Source: Planctomycetaceae bacterium (GTDB lineage: Bacteria > Planctomycetota > Phycisphaerae > UBA1845 > UTPLA1). Taken from it: a DNA stretch of 64,000 nucleotides. The notes under the pieces were generated by a model. That model searched no databases. It had not been told where the DNA came from and saw only the letters and a program-made list of their open reading frames with translations. Of this stretch, positions 27,825-37,175 are shown piece after piece. The DNA lies in NCBI GenBank assembly GCA_006969385.1, contig CP030884.1:2666001-2730000 (forward strand), read 5' to 3'. The translations under genes were made by a program, and so were the position numbers. Each line of letters opens with the position of its first letter. The stretch's first letter is position 1.

Positions 27825-28655
27825 TTAGCTAGCCGAGAAACTAACGCTAAATGACTGCGGAATCGCCAGAGAACTCGAAACAACGTTTAACGAATAGGTT
27901 CGCGCGTCGTTATGTGTGATACTCACGACCATTTCCCCGGCACTATCGGCGACGGCCTTTAGATGTTTATCCGTCACCAAGTCCGCGCCGAGTTGCGTGC
28001 CAGTTGAAATACTCAATCCGCCGCTGGGCGCTGTCGCGGTTAAATCGCCCAGCGACGCATCCGACAACCACAACTCTGCCATCCACTTCTGCGCGACGGC
28101 TTGCCCACCCGCATCCGTCAACGCCAGCGTTACGTCAATGACTTCGCCGGCCTGCGCGGCGATCATTTCGGAAATCGTCCAAACCGCCGCGGGAACAGAT
28201 TGCCGCGCATGCCCAATCTCCGGCGTGATAGCGGTCTTCCCGTTAAGCGTGACGATTTTCGCTAGCGGCAGATGGCTGGATACGTCGACCGGGTATGCCG
28301 CCGCGATCTGCAACGCCCCTTCCGAATCGAGATACGCATAGCGCGTGGCATTATCCGGAACGGTCTGGGCCGTCGCGCCGGTGAACCGTCGTCGCACGCC
28401 CGCTAGCGTGTAGTGACAGGGATACACGCCGACCGTCAGGCTGCCTTCGTCCACCACCAAGCCTTCGGTCGCCAACGCCAGCCGACGATTTTGCCGTTGC
28501 TGCCGCCGGTTGTATTGCACTTCATAGCTGGGCGAACTCGATGGGTTTGTGCCCTTCGCGATATACGCCAGCCCGGTGGTCGCGTCGACCTGACCGTCGA
28601 GCAGGCCAACCTCGGCGTCGCTCGGATAAATTTCATTCGGCATCGTATCACTCAT
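27825..28655 (-). CDS. Phage-module protein of unknown function, fibre-like
   Basis: A 276-residue protein with a good ribosome site (AGGAG nine bases before the ATG). The first ~150 residues include YIAKGTNPSSSPSYEVQYNR, an Arg/Gln-rich linker (RRQQRQNRRLALAT) and VTLNGKTAITPEIGHAR, which reads like a phage structural or receptor-binding N-terminus. The remaining ~120 residues (VIDVTLALTDAGGQAVAQKW through SITHNDARTYSLNVVSSS) resemble a bacterial Ig-like domain. Attachment of Ig domains is common in phage tail and fibre proteins. The role is inferred from position. Confidence 0.58.
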   Translation of the reverse strand: MSDTMPNEIYPSDAEVGLLDGQVDATTGLAYIAKGTNPSSSPSYEVQYNRRQQRQNRRLALATEGLVVDEGSLTVGVYPCHYTLAGVRRRFTGATAQTVPDNATRYAYLDSEGALQIAAAYPVDVSSHLPLAKIVTLNGKTAITPEIGHARQSVPAAVWTISEMIAAQAGEVIDVTLALTDAGGQAVAQKWMAELWLSDASLGDLTATAPSGGLSISTGTQLGADLVTDKHLKAVADSAGEMVVSITHNDARTYSLNVVSSSLAIPQSFSVSFSAS

Positions 28656-28712
28656 ATCGTGGCTCTCCTGATGACGTGCGTATAGCTTGCTGCGCGCTCG
28701 GTGAAGTAGGCG

Positions 28713-29189
28713 TCAGGCAAGATCGGGTGATGCTTCAAATAAAAGCGACACGACGCCGTCACTCATCGCGACCGAATCGACGCGATACACGGGCCGCGGC
28801 GCGCTATTCGCGACCATCGTGATGGTCTCACCGATCGATGTTGCTCGATGCGCGCCGCGATAGGTTTGGATGGCGAATTGAATGGCCCCGAAATACATCG
28901 GTGGCGTGACAAAATCGATCGTGCCCGCCGGCTGCATGTGTTCGACCAGCAGATGCGGGCCATCCAGATGCCCACCATCTACCCCAATGTCCAGGTGTGC
29001 CGAATGCAAGTGAGACGACTCACCGTGTAATGGTGACTCACCAGCGTGAGAAAAGAACGGCAACGGACTTTCATTCAACGGCAAGCCCGTCTCGATTTTG
29101 CCCGAGCCGAAATCGCTCAGCACATCGAACGAATCGCCGGAGCTGCTTGCGCGCGAACGCACGATACCAAGGGTCAGAGGTTCCATCAT
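28713..29189 (-). CDS. Phage-module protein with histidine-rich centre
   Basis: A 158-residue protein beginning MMEPLTLGIVRSRASSSGDS (two adjacent ATGs, 29186 and 29189), twelve bases after the 681-residue gene. Residues ~45-85 are unusually rich in His (SHLHSAHLDIGVDGG, GPHLLVEH), which could bind metal. Several phage spike and fibre tips do so, but here it is only a suggestion. The C-terminal half is hydrophobic/beta (ITMVANSAPRPVYRVDSVAM). No family is recognised. Confidence 0.58.
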   Translation of the reverse strand: MMEPLTLGIVRSRASSSGDSFDVLSDFGSGKIETGLPLNESPLPFFSHAGESPLHGESSHLHSAHLDIGVDGGHLDGPHLLVEHMQPAGTIDFVTPPMYFGAIQFAIQTYRGAHRATSIGETITMVANSAPRPVYRVDSVAMSDGVVSLLFEASPDLA

Positions 29190-29201
29190 GATTTCTCATT
29201 T

Positions 29202-31247
29202 TCAAGTATTGCGGCTACTCAAGAAGAAACGCGTCCCGTAGCCTTGCGGCACATTGGTAAAGCGAATGCGATCGATGTATGGATCGATGCCCGTCGCGGG
29301 TCGATTCGATTCGAACGTGCCGAGTGGCCCTAACAAACCGTGCACGCGCTGTCCGGGCGCCAAGCCGGTCTCAAGCCATGGATAATGCAACTCCGCTTGT
29401 AGCCCGCGTTGCATGGCTTGTGCGGAGATCGCGCGACCGTCGCGCCGCAATATCGCTTCATCGTCACGCAATGCCGAACCATCGGTGTCGAGCCATGACT
29501 GATATCTCGCATCATCGCGCACATGCGCGATGGTAGTATTCGAATGAGACGGGCCAGGTTGAGCCAATCGAACCGAAACGCGTTCGTCCGCTTCAACGCT
29601 CGCCGTCACGCGCACGCGCATTGTCTGATCGACCAATGCATACCAAAGGTTGACATTGCCGATTTCCGGTACCGTCACGTTGAGTAAATTGCTCGCGTTG
29701 AACCAGATGCCGCACTCACCGCTAAATAACTCATAATGATCGCGCAACGCATACCAATTGCTGCCATTATCAAAGCTCAACTCAACGCGAACGTCATCCG
29801 CACCAGCATTCGTCGCTTCAAACATTGGCAGCAGTTGTCGTCGTCGCTGCGTCCAGCGCCCTGAGGCAATCGTCGAAAAATCGAACGGACTGTAGCTAGC
29901 AAACGGGGCGTTGCGGGCGAATTGCTCGTTCGCATAATCGCCGCCTTCGTTGAGAACCCACTTGCGCGCCACATCGCGATGCTTATCAAACAACTGGCCG
30001 TCGCGGTGGTATTGCTGAAACCAAGTCGCATTCTGCAACGCAATACCCATCGAATCGATGTCTTCGTCCGACAGCGTGATGCTCTTGGCCGATGTACGAT
30101 CGCTTGGCTCAAGATTGTCCAAGCCGGCTTCTGGGAGCCACCCGGGCATCAGTTCCGCTTGAAACGTGTACCGTCGCCGCGCACCGCGAATAATCGTGAC
30201 CGGCTTAATGACCGATTCATCCCATCGAATGCGAACTTCGTCGGCACCAGCGGCCGCGACACGATCGCCATAGCGTGCAGTGCTTGGCTCGATGAGCGTC
30301 GCGCCGACATCGTCGCGAGGCACATCGCGATGCGGCAGCCGACTTGTCGGCGCCGCCCGATCGCTGCGCATAATCCACTCACGGCAAACGACTCCATTTC
30401 GGATCGTTGCGCGCCGCACGATTTGTATCTCTAAGCGTTGACACCACTCGCGCAAGACATCGAGGAGAAATCGTTCGTCGATCCATTCGTGATTCAGCTC
30501 CCGCTGAAGTACGGTTCGCAAGGCAACATCGTCGTTGGTTGGAATCGACGCTTGTTGAATCTGCCGGATCAATGCCAATGAATCAACGCCAGTAGATGCA
30601 GACCCATGAAAGTAGAGCAGGTAGGTTAAGGCATCACCCACACTCCACGGAACGTTGCTCGCGTCGGTACCATTCCCGAAAATAGGAATCTGCATCGTGC
30701 CGTCATTGTCCTGCGTGACATCAAGATGTTTGCGAGCACGGTTCGCCTTACCGTTCTCGTTGAAACAACAGGCGATACCATTGAACGGTTCCGCGACCGC
30801 AACGGAGTGAATTGATCCACCAACGCTTTCGACGTTGCTCGACCGTCGCGTGTAGCAACCACTAATAAACGACCGCTCGCATCTTGCCATCTGTTGCAGC
30901 GTATGCTCGAGCGAGATTTGAAGCCGATCCTCGGTGCTTTGGCCGCGTTGCTTCCGCGCGGCGCGGCGATACTGATGCTGCTGCGGGTAACCGTCGAAGA
31001 CGACCGTCTCATCGAGCGCAATGCAAATCCGAATATTGCGATGATAACGCTGCAGCGCAGTCGTGAGCGACGTATCGGCGTCAATAGTTACTTCAACGAC
31101 GGCCGTGCTCGCGACGGTAGCCAGGCTCCAATCCGCATGGATCACGTCGATCAGGGCATCGGGAACGAATTGGCCGCTGCCGATGGCCGTCTCGCGCCAA
31201 GCGCGCAGCCGCGGGGCCCAGCGATGTGGTGTGGTCGGAAGGCTCAT
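29202..31247 (-). CDS. Large phage-module protein, possible tail hub/baseplate component
   Basis: A 681-residue soluble protein, the largest of the run. The N-terminal ~130 residues (DVIHADWSLATVASTAVVEV, YHRNIRICIALDETVVFDGY) resemble the first barrel of phage tail-hub proteins, where a frame of reference is followed by a displaced ring domain. A mid-segment (LLDVLREWCQRLEIQIVRR) matches the helical insert often found there. The C-terminal part carries a DNG-type turn (VELSFDNGSNWYAL). No tape-measure-like coiled coil or lysozyme domain is seen. The gene follows the DUF1834-like gene by eleven bases. The hub assignment is tentative. Confidence 0.6.
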   Translation of the reverse strand: MSLPTTPHRWAPRLRAWRETAIGSGQFVPDALIDVIHADWSLATVASTAVVEVTIDADTSLTTALQRYHRNIRICIALDETVVFDGYPQQHQYRRAARKQRGQSTEDRLQISLEHTLQQMARCERSFISGCYTRRSSNVESVGGSIHSVAVAEPFNGIACCFNENGKANRARKHLDVTQDNDGTMQIPIFGNGTDASNVPWSVGDALTYLLYFHGSASTGVDSLALIRQIQQASIPTNDDVALRTVLQRELNHEWIDERFLLDVLREWCQRLEIQIVRRATIRNGVVCREWIMRSDRAAPTSRLPHRDVPRDDVGATLIEPSTARYGDRVAAAGADEVRIRWDESVIKPVTIIRGARRRYTFQAELMPGWLPEAGLDNLEPSDRTSAKSITLSDEDIDSMGIALQNATWFQQYHRDGQLFDKHRDVARKWVLNEGGDYANEQFARNAPFASYSPFDFSTIASGRWTQRRRQLLPMFEATNAGADDVRVELSFDNGSNWYALRDHYELFSGECGIWFNASNLLNVTVPEIGNVNLWYALVDQTMRVRVTASVEADERVSVRLAQPGPSHSNTTIAHVRDDARYQSWLDTDGSALRDDEAILRRDGRAISAQAMQRGLQAELHYPWLETGLAPGQRVHGLLGPLGTFESNRPATGIDPYIDRIRFTNVPQGYGTRFFLSSRNT

Positions 31248-31258
31248 GCGAATGGCTC

Positions 31259-32089
31259 TTACGGTTCGGGGTTGAGTTGCGTGAAATGAATCGTCGCGAC
31301 TTGTCCGACATTGTTGCCGATGGTTAAGCGCGGTCCGTCGCGCTCGTAGCGCTCAATCAAGCAACCGGTCAGCGTACGGCCTGCGTCGTCTTCGATATCG
31401 GCAAGCGTGCGATCGACCACCAGCGTTTCGATATTCTCTTCGAGACTGTTCAATGCGCTGTTAGATATCGCTTCGATTTCGCCTACCCAGCGAATCTCGC
31501 GTGGCACGATGGCAAAGGTATCCGCGCCGCCCGATGTGTTTTCGATGCGCTCGAATCGAATCGGGTCTATCTCCAGCGACATGCGACTCAGCGGGCCGAC
31601 AATCGCGTCGCCGTCGAAGGTAAGCGTCTGCGTCGGTGCTTCCCGAATCGGCCAAGCGCGATAAGAAACTTCGTGAATGGCGGTGCGTTCGTCGGATTCG
31701 ATAAAACGCACTTGCGTTTCGATCAACCGCAGCCCGTTGCCGAGGCTATAGTTGGCGAGCCGACCGGCCACGACGTCTACCAATGCGTACGTACCGTTCG
31801 CGCCCGGTCCGCCGTTGCTTGCATTTTCGTTTAATCGAAGCGAACGATCGGCGACAAAAACGGAGAACCGCGCGCCGCGCACCAACTCGCGCGTTTCCGG
31901 CCCGCGCGCTTCATCCACAAACCCGACCAATGCCGCCGGCGCTTGCAAGCGCTGGATCGCCGCGCGCATCGCGGGGCGATTGCCACCGCCATACGCGGCC
32001 AGGCTTGCGAACTCGATGTCCGTACCGGGCAAGCCGCCGCGCAGTCGATCGATGATGGCGTTTTCGATATCCCCAAGCCGAGAACTCAT
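31259..32089 (-). CDS. Mu gp37-like (DUF1834) protein with an extra C-terminal domain
   Basis: The first ~150 residues fit the DUF1834/gp37 family of Mu-like phages: an N-terminal DIENAIIDRLRGGLPG helix, LQAPAALVGFVDEA, the aromatic strand ARFSVFVADRSLRLNE and ALVDVVAGRLANYSLG. Relatives act at the head-tail junction or tail terminus. A further ~120 residues (PTQTLTFDGDAIVGPLSRMS onward) form a beta-rich domain not expected in the short family members; it may stand in for a tail-tube protein. The ribosome site is GGAAG. It lies 88 bases after the DUF1320 gene. Confidence 0.72.
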   Translation of the reverse strand: MSSRLGDIENAIIDRLRGGLPGTDIEFASLAAYGGGNRPAMRAAIQRLQAPAALVGFVDEARGPETRELVRGARFSVFVADRSLRLNENASNGGPGANGTYALVDVVAGRLANYSLGNGLRLIETQVRFIESDERTAIHEVSYRAWPIREAPTQTLTFDGDAIVGPLSRMSLEIDPIRFERIENTSGGADTFAIVPREIRWVGEIEAISNSALNSLEENIETLVVDRTLADIEDDAGRTLTGCLIERYERDGPRLTIGNNVGQVATIHFTQLNPEP

Positions 32090-32177
32090 GAGCTGCTTCC
32101 AATTAAGTCAATGATATGGGGTGTATTTATTGTCGTACTTGCTTCGGAGCGATCCACCGTTAGCAACAAATGGGATA

Positions 32178-32621
32178 TCAAAGATTATCCAGTGTCTCAC
32201 GCGACATCTTGCGCGGCGGTCCGTCCGCCTGTCCTAAAGTTCCCAGCGCCGCGTTCTCCGGCGGCATCAGCGCCGTCGGTAAATGCACCGTGCCGGACGC
32301 GATGCGCTCGAACCACCGAACGGCTTCGTTTCGTCGCCGCGTGAAATCATCGGGCACCGGCGGTTTGCGACTGTGCAATCGGTACGCTGCCAAATCGAGA
32401 ACAAACGTCTTCAGCGCCGCCGCCGCTTCCGGCTCTTGCGCGAGATCGACCGGCACGGCATAACGGTTGGCGAGATAGCTATTGGCTTCACCTTCCGCGC
32501 CGAGCCGCGCTTCGTCGACCAGCGTACTGTCGGCGCTACCGGTTCCCGCGTCGTCGGTCAGCGCGATGTAAGCCGTTGTTCCGATGCGTTTTTCGATGTC
32601 GCCGTTAGTGATATAGCTCAT
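32178..32621 (-). CDS. Mu gp36-like head-tail connector protein (DUF1320)
   Basis: A 147-residue protein beginning MSYITNGDIEKRIGTTAYIAL. Residues 1-~110 match DUF1320: the N-terminal ITNGDIEKRIG, the acidic DDAGTG turn, DEARLGAEGEANSYLANRYAVPV, and helical LKTFVLDLAAYRLHSRK. In phage Mu the corresponding protein lies just after the major capsid gene and serves at the connector; the same position is seen here. AAAGAG precedes the ATG. About 270 bases separate it from the capsid gene, and that gap carries hairpin repeat R3. Confidence 0.82.
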   Translation of the reverse strand: MSYITNGDIEKRIGTTAYIALTDDAGTGSADSTLVDEARLGAEGEANSYLANRYAVPVDLAQEPEAAAALKTFVLDLAAYRLHSRKPPVPDDFTRRRNEAVRWFERIASGTVHLPTALMPPENAALGTLGQADGPPRKMSRETLDNL

Positions 32622-32727
32622 GGGTCTCTTTCAATAGTATGTGCGACGCCGTATGATTCACCGATCCCGAATGAGAATGAGAAACGACTAACGCGCGATA
32701 TCGCCTATACATGTTTGCCGCGAATAA

Positions 32728-32753
32728 GCTGTGGCACCGGCTCATAGCCGGTA
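32728..32753 (+). repeat. Hairpin repeat, copy R3 (inside the phage-like run)
   Basis: GCTGTGG followed by CACCGGCT-CAT-AGCCGGTA. It lies in the 266-base gap between the DUF1320 and capsid genes, so the host repeat family has entered the element. Nothing else in the gap looks functional. Confidence 0.78.
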
Positions 32754-32887
32754 CACGCCCACGATCCATTCTCGATTGCAACTATTCGTAAGGCGGTCTC
32801 GTCGGCGCTGCCGGCGCGACCTCACCGAAGTAATCACGATGAGGTCGCGCCAATATGTCGCGCACTCGCCGCACCAATGCGGCCCAA

Positions 32888-33802
32888 TTAGACGAAGTCC
32901 GTCCGCACGGCGTATTGCCAGTAGCCATAGGCCATGCGATAGCGCGCTCGCACGCCGAAAAGATACTTCTCGCGCCGAAAGCCCTCGTCCGAGTCGTCGG
33001 TCAGGGCGTTAAATTCGATCGGCTCGCGATCCTGGAAGATAAAGGGTCGCACAACGCCGTCGGTCTTCAACAAGTACCACTTCGACGCGTCCGCGAGCCA
33101 CGGCATACTGACTACACGTGCGATGCCCTGCAGGATGTTGGAATCGTTGCCGACAATCGTCGCATTGATCGCTTCAGCGGCAGTGAACAGCATCGTTGTT
33201 GGAACAACCGCAACTAAGCCTGAAGCCGACACCATCATCGGCGTGCCCTGATCGTCGCGGTACGCCAACATCTTGCCGACAGCCGCCTTCATACCTTCCT
33301 TAAACTCCTCCACGGTCGGCGCTTCGGGAGTTGCAACGTCGTAGGTCAGCACGTTGCTTTGCGTGCCCGAATCTCCCGATTGGTGCGAGGCGTTGAAGAA
33401 GCTTACACCATCGTAGCTGTTGTTGCCGGCGGTTTCGCCATCGATCAGCAACTGCGAAATCAGATAGTCTTTATGGGTGGCGGCGCGCTCGGCGAGTTCG
33501 CCGACACGCAAGCGGATTTGCCCGGTCTGATCGTCGGAAAACTCGTCGCGATCGACCTCAAGCGTCGCCTCGTATTTCAAATTCTCAATGGAGTAACTCT
33601 CGGAGCGCAGGCCCTGAGCCAATCGCCCCTCACCCCATTCGCGCACCTGCGGCACGGTGCCGAGCCAGCGATACGTTTCGCTATCGGTGGTCGACGCCAC
33701 GCGCGTCGCAAGGTCTTGATAGTAAGTTGTCGTCGCTTCAAAGCGATTGAAAAACTCGCTGCGCAGGCCCTTGGCAACCAGGCCGGTATTGATAACTGCC
33801 AT
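32888..33802 (-). CDS. Mu gpT-like major capsid protein
   Basis: A 304-residue protein with AAGGAG before the ATG. It starts MAVINTGLVAKGLRSEFFNR, the diagnostic gpT N-terminus, followed by TYRWLGTVPQVREW, LKYEATLEVDRDEFSDDQTG and HKDYLISQLLIDG, the core gpT motifs. These lead into YDGVSFFNASH, and the C-terminus has the usual EPIEFNALTDDSDEGFRREK, then YGVRARYRMAYGYWQ-like residues (FGVRARYRMAYGYWQY). Length matches known gpT proteins. It should form the icosahedral shell, with the protease encoded two genes upstream acting in maturation. Confidence 0.92.
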   Translation of the reverse strand: MAVINTGLVAKGLRSEFFNRFEATTTYYQDLATRVASTTDSETYRWLGTVPQVREWGEGRLAQGLRSESYSIENLKYEATLEVDRDEFSDDQTGQIRLRVGELAERAATHKDYLISQLLIDGETAGNNSYDGVSFFNASHQSGDSGTQSNVLTYDVATPEAPTVEEFKEGMKAAVGKMLAYRDDQGTPMMVSASGLVAVVPTTMLFTAAEAINATIVGNDSNILQGIARVVSMPWLADASKWYLLKTDGVVRPFIFQDREPIEFNALTDDSDEGFRREKYLFGVRARYRMAYGYWQYAVRTDFV

Positions 33803-33860
33803 TTCGAATTATCTCCTTTTTGTTTTTCGTCTATTGGGGACTGAATGCGTTCGATCGAGC

Positions 33861-34616
33861 TTACGGCAGTTCGAAGTAGCGAATCATGAGTACGCCATCG
33901 ACGCCGGCGGTCGAACTCGCCTGACCGACGCGTGCGAGAATGCGCATGTTGGCGGGCTGATCGCGATCGCTGATCGTAAGGTTTTGGTTAGTGGCCGGGC
34001 TCAGCGTCGCAAGGTTGAAGTTGTTAATGATCGCATCGGGGTCGGAAGGATTCACGCCGACATCGAGTGCGCCGGCGTCGGGCACAGTGGCAAATCGAAC
34101 CTCCACGCTGTGAATGCGAGTCGGCCGCTGCGTGATCATCACCGTCTGCAGATTGGCCTGTGAAGTCGAGCTATTTAGATCGATCGCCACACGCTTTTCG
34201 TTGCCCGCTGTCTCGAAAGGCCGAATGCGCACGATGCCCAAGTTCGTGCCGACGACGGCGATTAATGAACCGACGTAAGAGGATTGAATTTGCGGAAAGA
34301 CCGAGGTCGATTCATTGTCGGCGGCCCAGGCCGGCGAGCCGATCAAAACTCGAGCGGCACCGGAAACCGGAAGGATAAAATCGCCTTGCGTATAGACGCG
34401 TACGGACAAATCGCCGTTGGCACCGCCCGAGTTGTCGATTTCTTCATAAGCGATACCGGCAAACGAATCGCCCGCCTCCAGATTACGAACGTAGCCCGTC
34501 GATCGGTCGAGTCCGACCAACGCCCCTTTGTAGATATGCTCGGAAGCGAGAACTTCAAACGAGCGCAGCTCCTGATCGACGTACCGATTCAGTTCGCGAT
34601 TGGCGGTGATAGCCAT
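33861..34616 (-). CDS. Capsid decoration/stabilisation-like protein
   Basis: A 251-residue protein with AAGGAG nine bases before the ATG, between protease and capsid genes. The N-terminal ~115 residues (FEVLASEHIYKGALVGLDRS, GDSFAGIAYEEIDNSGGANG, VRVYTQGDFILPV) resemble DUF2190-type capsid cement proteins, which are small beta-barrels coating the shell. The remaining ~130 residues are a second beta-rich domain ending LMIRYFELP. The Mu-type order protease, decoration, capsid supports the assignment, but it is less certain than for the neighbours. Confidence 0.68.
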   Translation of the reverse strand: MAITANRELNRYVDQELRSFEVLASEHIYKGALVGLDRSTGYVRNLEAGDSFAGIAYEEIDNSGGANGDLSVRVYTQGDFILPVSGAARVLIGSPAWAADNESTSVFPQIQSSYVGSLIAVVGTNLGIVRIRPFETAGNEKRVAIDLNSSTSQANLQTVMITQRPTRIHSVEVRFATVPDAGALDVGVNPSDPDAIINNFNLATLSPATNQNLTISDRDQPANMRILARVGQASSTAGVDGVLMIRYFELP

Positions 34617-34702
34617 ATGTAGGTCTCCTTATAAGGTTCGCACAGATAACTTGATGTGTGTTTCTTTGATGACGGATCGATGGCCTGCGCCTGACCGCCG
34701 GG

Positions 34703-35731
34703 TCAAATGTCGATTGCCGGTTCGTCGCGCAAGGCGGCGCGGGTGTACGCCTCTTCGGAACAAAGCTTTTCGAGAAGTGCGCGGTTTGCACGCCACTCGG
34801 AGCGCGCCGCAGCCGCTTGGCTTTTTGACGGTCCAGTGGCGTCGAGCGCGTCGCGACCGACCGTCACGCCTAGATTCACCATCGTCGGCGCGTGTTGTTC
34901 CCACTGGTCGAACTCCGCCGGGTTGCGCCGTGCCAACGACAACGCCCATTCGCGCTGCGCGTAGCAAAGCTTGCCCGCCGACAGCGCCGCTTCGACGCGC
35001 GCTTCCGCGCGGCGCTCGGCTTCGGTGGCTGCCGACTGCTCCATGCGCTGCCGCGCCGTGGCGATCAACGTTTGCAGATCGGTATCGCCTTCCAGCCCGA
35101 GCGCATCGCGCAAAGCGATGAGTTCGACGGCTAGCGCGTCGGCACCGTTTTCTTTTTCTGCGGCTTCACGATTAACGACCGGCGTCATGCCGACGATGGC
35201 GGGCTTATTCGTTAGCGCTACAGAGTGCAGGGCCGCAATGCGACGGTCGTCCTTGCGCACCAGCACCACCGGCGACAGGTAGCGATACGCCTTGTCGCGC
35301 AACTGCTGTTGGGCGTTCGGCGTCCACGATACTTCGGCCCACAATCCCGGCGTCTCGTGCGGCAAGGCATGAGTGGCCGCGTCTGCTTTGGAAGCGACGG
35401 CGACTAGGCGGCGAATCCAACCCGCCGCGGGTGCCTGACCGGTCGGCGACGAATAGGAACCACCCAACGTTTGATGCTCGTAGTCGATCGGTAGCTCGGT
35501 ACCGTGATCGGTAAAAGCTTGGATGATCTGTTGCATCGCGGTTTCGTCGTTGAGAAACGAGCCCGCAGCACTGGCCACGTCGCCGAACGGCACAATCAGA
35601 ATATGGCTCGGCAAGGATTGTTGATCGTCGGACCGCGCGATACGCGCGGCATCTAATGCGATCGTCTTGGTATCGCTTTGATTTTCGTTGATGGGCGTGC
35701 TCGTTTTTTCACAGTCGATTGTGGCAGTCAT
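34703..35731 (-). CDS. Mu gpI-like phage maturation protease
   Basis: The frame is open to 35854, but the ATG at 35731 is preferred (GGAG seven bases upstream; the upstream ATG at 35755 has none, and further residues would overlap the portal gene). The 342-residue product contains ELPIDYEHQTLGGSYSSPTG, AAGWIRRL, GLWAEVSWTPNAQQQLRDKA and YRYLSPVVLV, the standard set for Mu-like prophage I proteases. These trim the head proteins and leave a scaffold (Z-like) C-terminal part, here the helical, charged last ~150 residues. It lies 40 bases after the portal stop. Confidence 0.88.
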   Translation of the reverse strand: MTATIDCEKTSTPINENQSDTKTIALDAARIARSDDQQSLPSHILIVPFGDVASAAGSFLNDETAMQQIIQAFTDHGTELPIDYEHQTLGGSYSSPTGQAPAAGWIRRLVAVASKADAATHALPHETPGLWAEVSWTPNAQQQLRDKAYRYLSPVVLVRKDDRRIAALHSVALTNKPAIVGMTPVVNREAAEKENGADALAVELIALRDALGLEGDTDLQTLIATARQRMEQSAATEAERRAEARVEAALSAGKLCYAQREWALSLARRNPAEFDQWEQHAPTMVNLGVTVGRDALDATGPSKSQAAAARSEWRANRALLEKLCSEEAYTRAALRDEPAIDI

Positions 35732-35771
35732 GGTATGCTCCGTATATTTATGCATCGTTATGGTTGCTTGT

Positions 35772-37088
35772 TCACCGTTCCGCGTTGGCAGTAATCGGTC
35801 TGCCGTCGAGGGTGGATTCGCCCTCCTGAGCCTGCGGCAGGCCCAGCGAGGCATGGGCCCAGGTTGCCGGAATCCGCGCGCCGAGGTCGTTCACCGCGAC
35901 GCTCAACACCTGTGCCAACGAATGGGGATCGAGGGATTGATCGGGAATGCGGCGGAAGAACGGCACCGGGGCGTTTGCACCAAACTGAAAACGCGTCAGT
36001 GGCGTTAACACATCACGGCGGATGGTGTTGGCTTCGCGCCGTAAGTCGTCATCGCGTAGGTCGCGGCGCACGCGATCGTGCACGGCTGCCGCACCGGCGC
36101 TGGCGCGGGTGCGCAACGTATCGGTGGTAAGCGTTTGCCCCAGCCACGCCTTGCTCATCTCGCGGTCGAAATAATGTGCGATGTTTTCGTATAGATTCGT
36201 CTCACCTGGCAGACGCGTTTGCATGATCTCGACTTCGACGGCCTTGGAGAAAATGCCGGTCGCGTCGGCGCCGAGTTGTCGCAACATGGTCAACAGTTCG
36301 CGCTTCTCTTTCTCAGTCGCCGTCGGCTGGTAACGCGCGATGCGCACCGGCATACCGAAGACTTCCGCAAATACCAGCCAGTCTTTTATCGCAAAGTGCT
36401 TCGCCAGATAGGCAATACTGGTGACGCGCGATAGACCGCCGCGCATCGGATGGGCGCTGCGCGGATGGGGTATATGCACGATGAATTTGTTGGGTGGTAG
36501 CGCGATGCCTTCGAATTGCGAGTCATCTGTCAGGATGCGCAGTTCGCCATTGCGGTCGAACATCAGACGCTCGAAATCAATCGGAATAAAATCGACGATG
36601 GCCAATCCATCGCGATTGGCTTCCCATACCAACTCCACAACAGAGATATTGCGCCCGAGCGCTAGGGCCATATGCGCCAACGCACTGTCGAACGATCCAC
36701 AATCGCGCAGCGCCGCGTCGCAGTGAGCTGCCGCCTCATCGGCCAAACGCTTGTCGGGAGAATTTGCATGACGGCCCACACCCCAGCCGGGCATCTCCGC
36801 CGCCGATATCACTTCCCACGGCAAACCCGTGATGGCTAGGCGGCGGGTATTGGCGACGCTGTAGAGATGCGCGTCGCGCTCTTCCATCTGCTCGAACAGC
36901 GCCATCTGCGACGACAGCGCGCCGGTATCCGCTTCGCGAAATATCGACAGCAGCCTTTGTGGCGTCAGGCCGTCCGCCGGATAGTCGCGCCACGGTTGAC
37001 CGCGATGCCGGCCCGACAACACGCCAGTGGCCGGTCGCGCCGTGGTGGAACCGCGCACGGCGTTAATGATCCGCTCTAGGACATTCAT
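35772..37088 (-). CDS. Mu-like portal protein (DUF935, gp29-type)
   Basis: A 438-residue protein with AAGGAG eight bases before the ATG. The DUF935 signature is clear: DGLTPQRLLSIFREADTGAL, then MEERDAHLYSVANTRRLAIT, ISVVELVWE, the insert around FIPIDFERLMFDRNGELRIL, and RGGLSRVTSIAYLAKHFAIK followed by DWLVFAEVFGMPVRIARYQP. Portals form the 12-fold ring through which terminase pumps DNA. In Mu the next gene downstream is gpF (minor head protein); here the protease follows directly and no gpF homologue is present. Confidence 0.92.
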   Translation of the reverse strand: MNVLERIINAVRGSTTARPATGVLSGRHRGQPWRDYPADGLTPQRLLSIFREADTGALSSQMALFEQMEERDAHLYSVANTRRLAITGLPWEVISAAEMPGWGVGRHANSPDKRLADEAAAHCDAALRDCGSFDSALAHMALALGRNISVVELVWEANRDGLAIVDFIPIDFERLMFDRNGELRILTDDSQFEGIALPPNKFIVHIPHPRSAHPMRGGLSRVTSIAYLAKHFAIKDWLVFAEVFGMPVRIARYQPTATEKEKRELLTMLRQLGADATGIFSKAVEVEIMQTRLPGETNLYENIAHYFDREMSKAWLGQTLTTDTLRTRASAGAAAVHDRVRRDLRDDDLRREANTIRRDVLTPLTRFQFGANAPVPFFRRIPDQSLDPHSLAQVLSVAVNDLGARIPATWAHASLGLPQAQEGESTLDGRPITANAER

Positions 37089-37175
37089 GTAACTCTCCTT
37101 GACTGCGCGCGGTTACGCTCAAAAACAAAGACAGGTGCGAGGTGATTGCGATTGCAGCAGTTGTCGTCTACCGCC

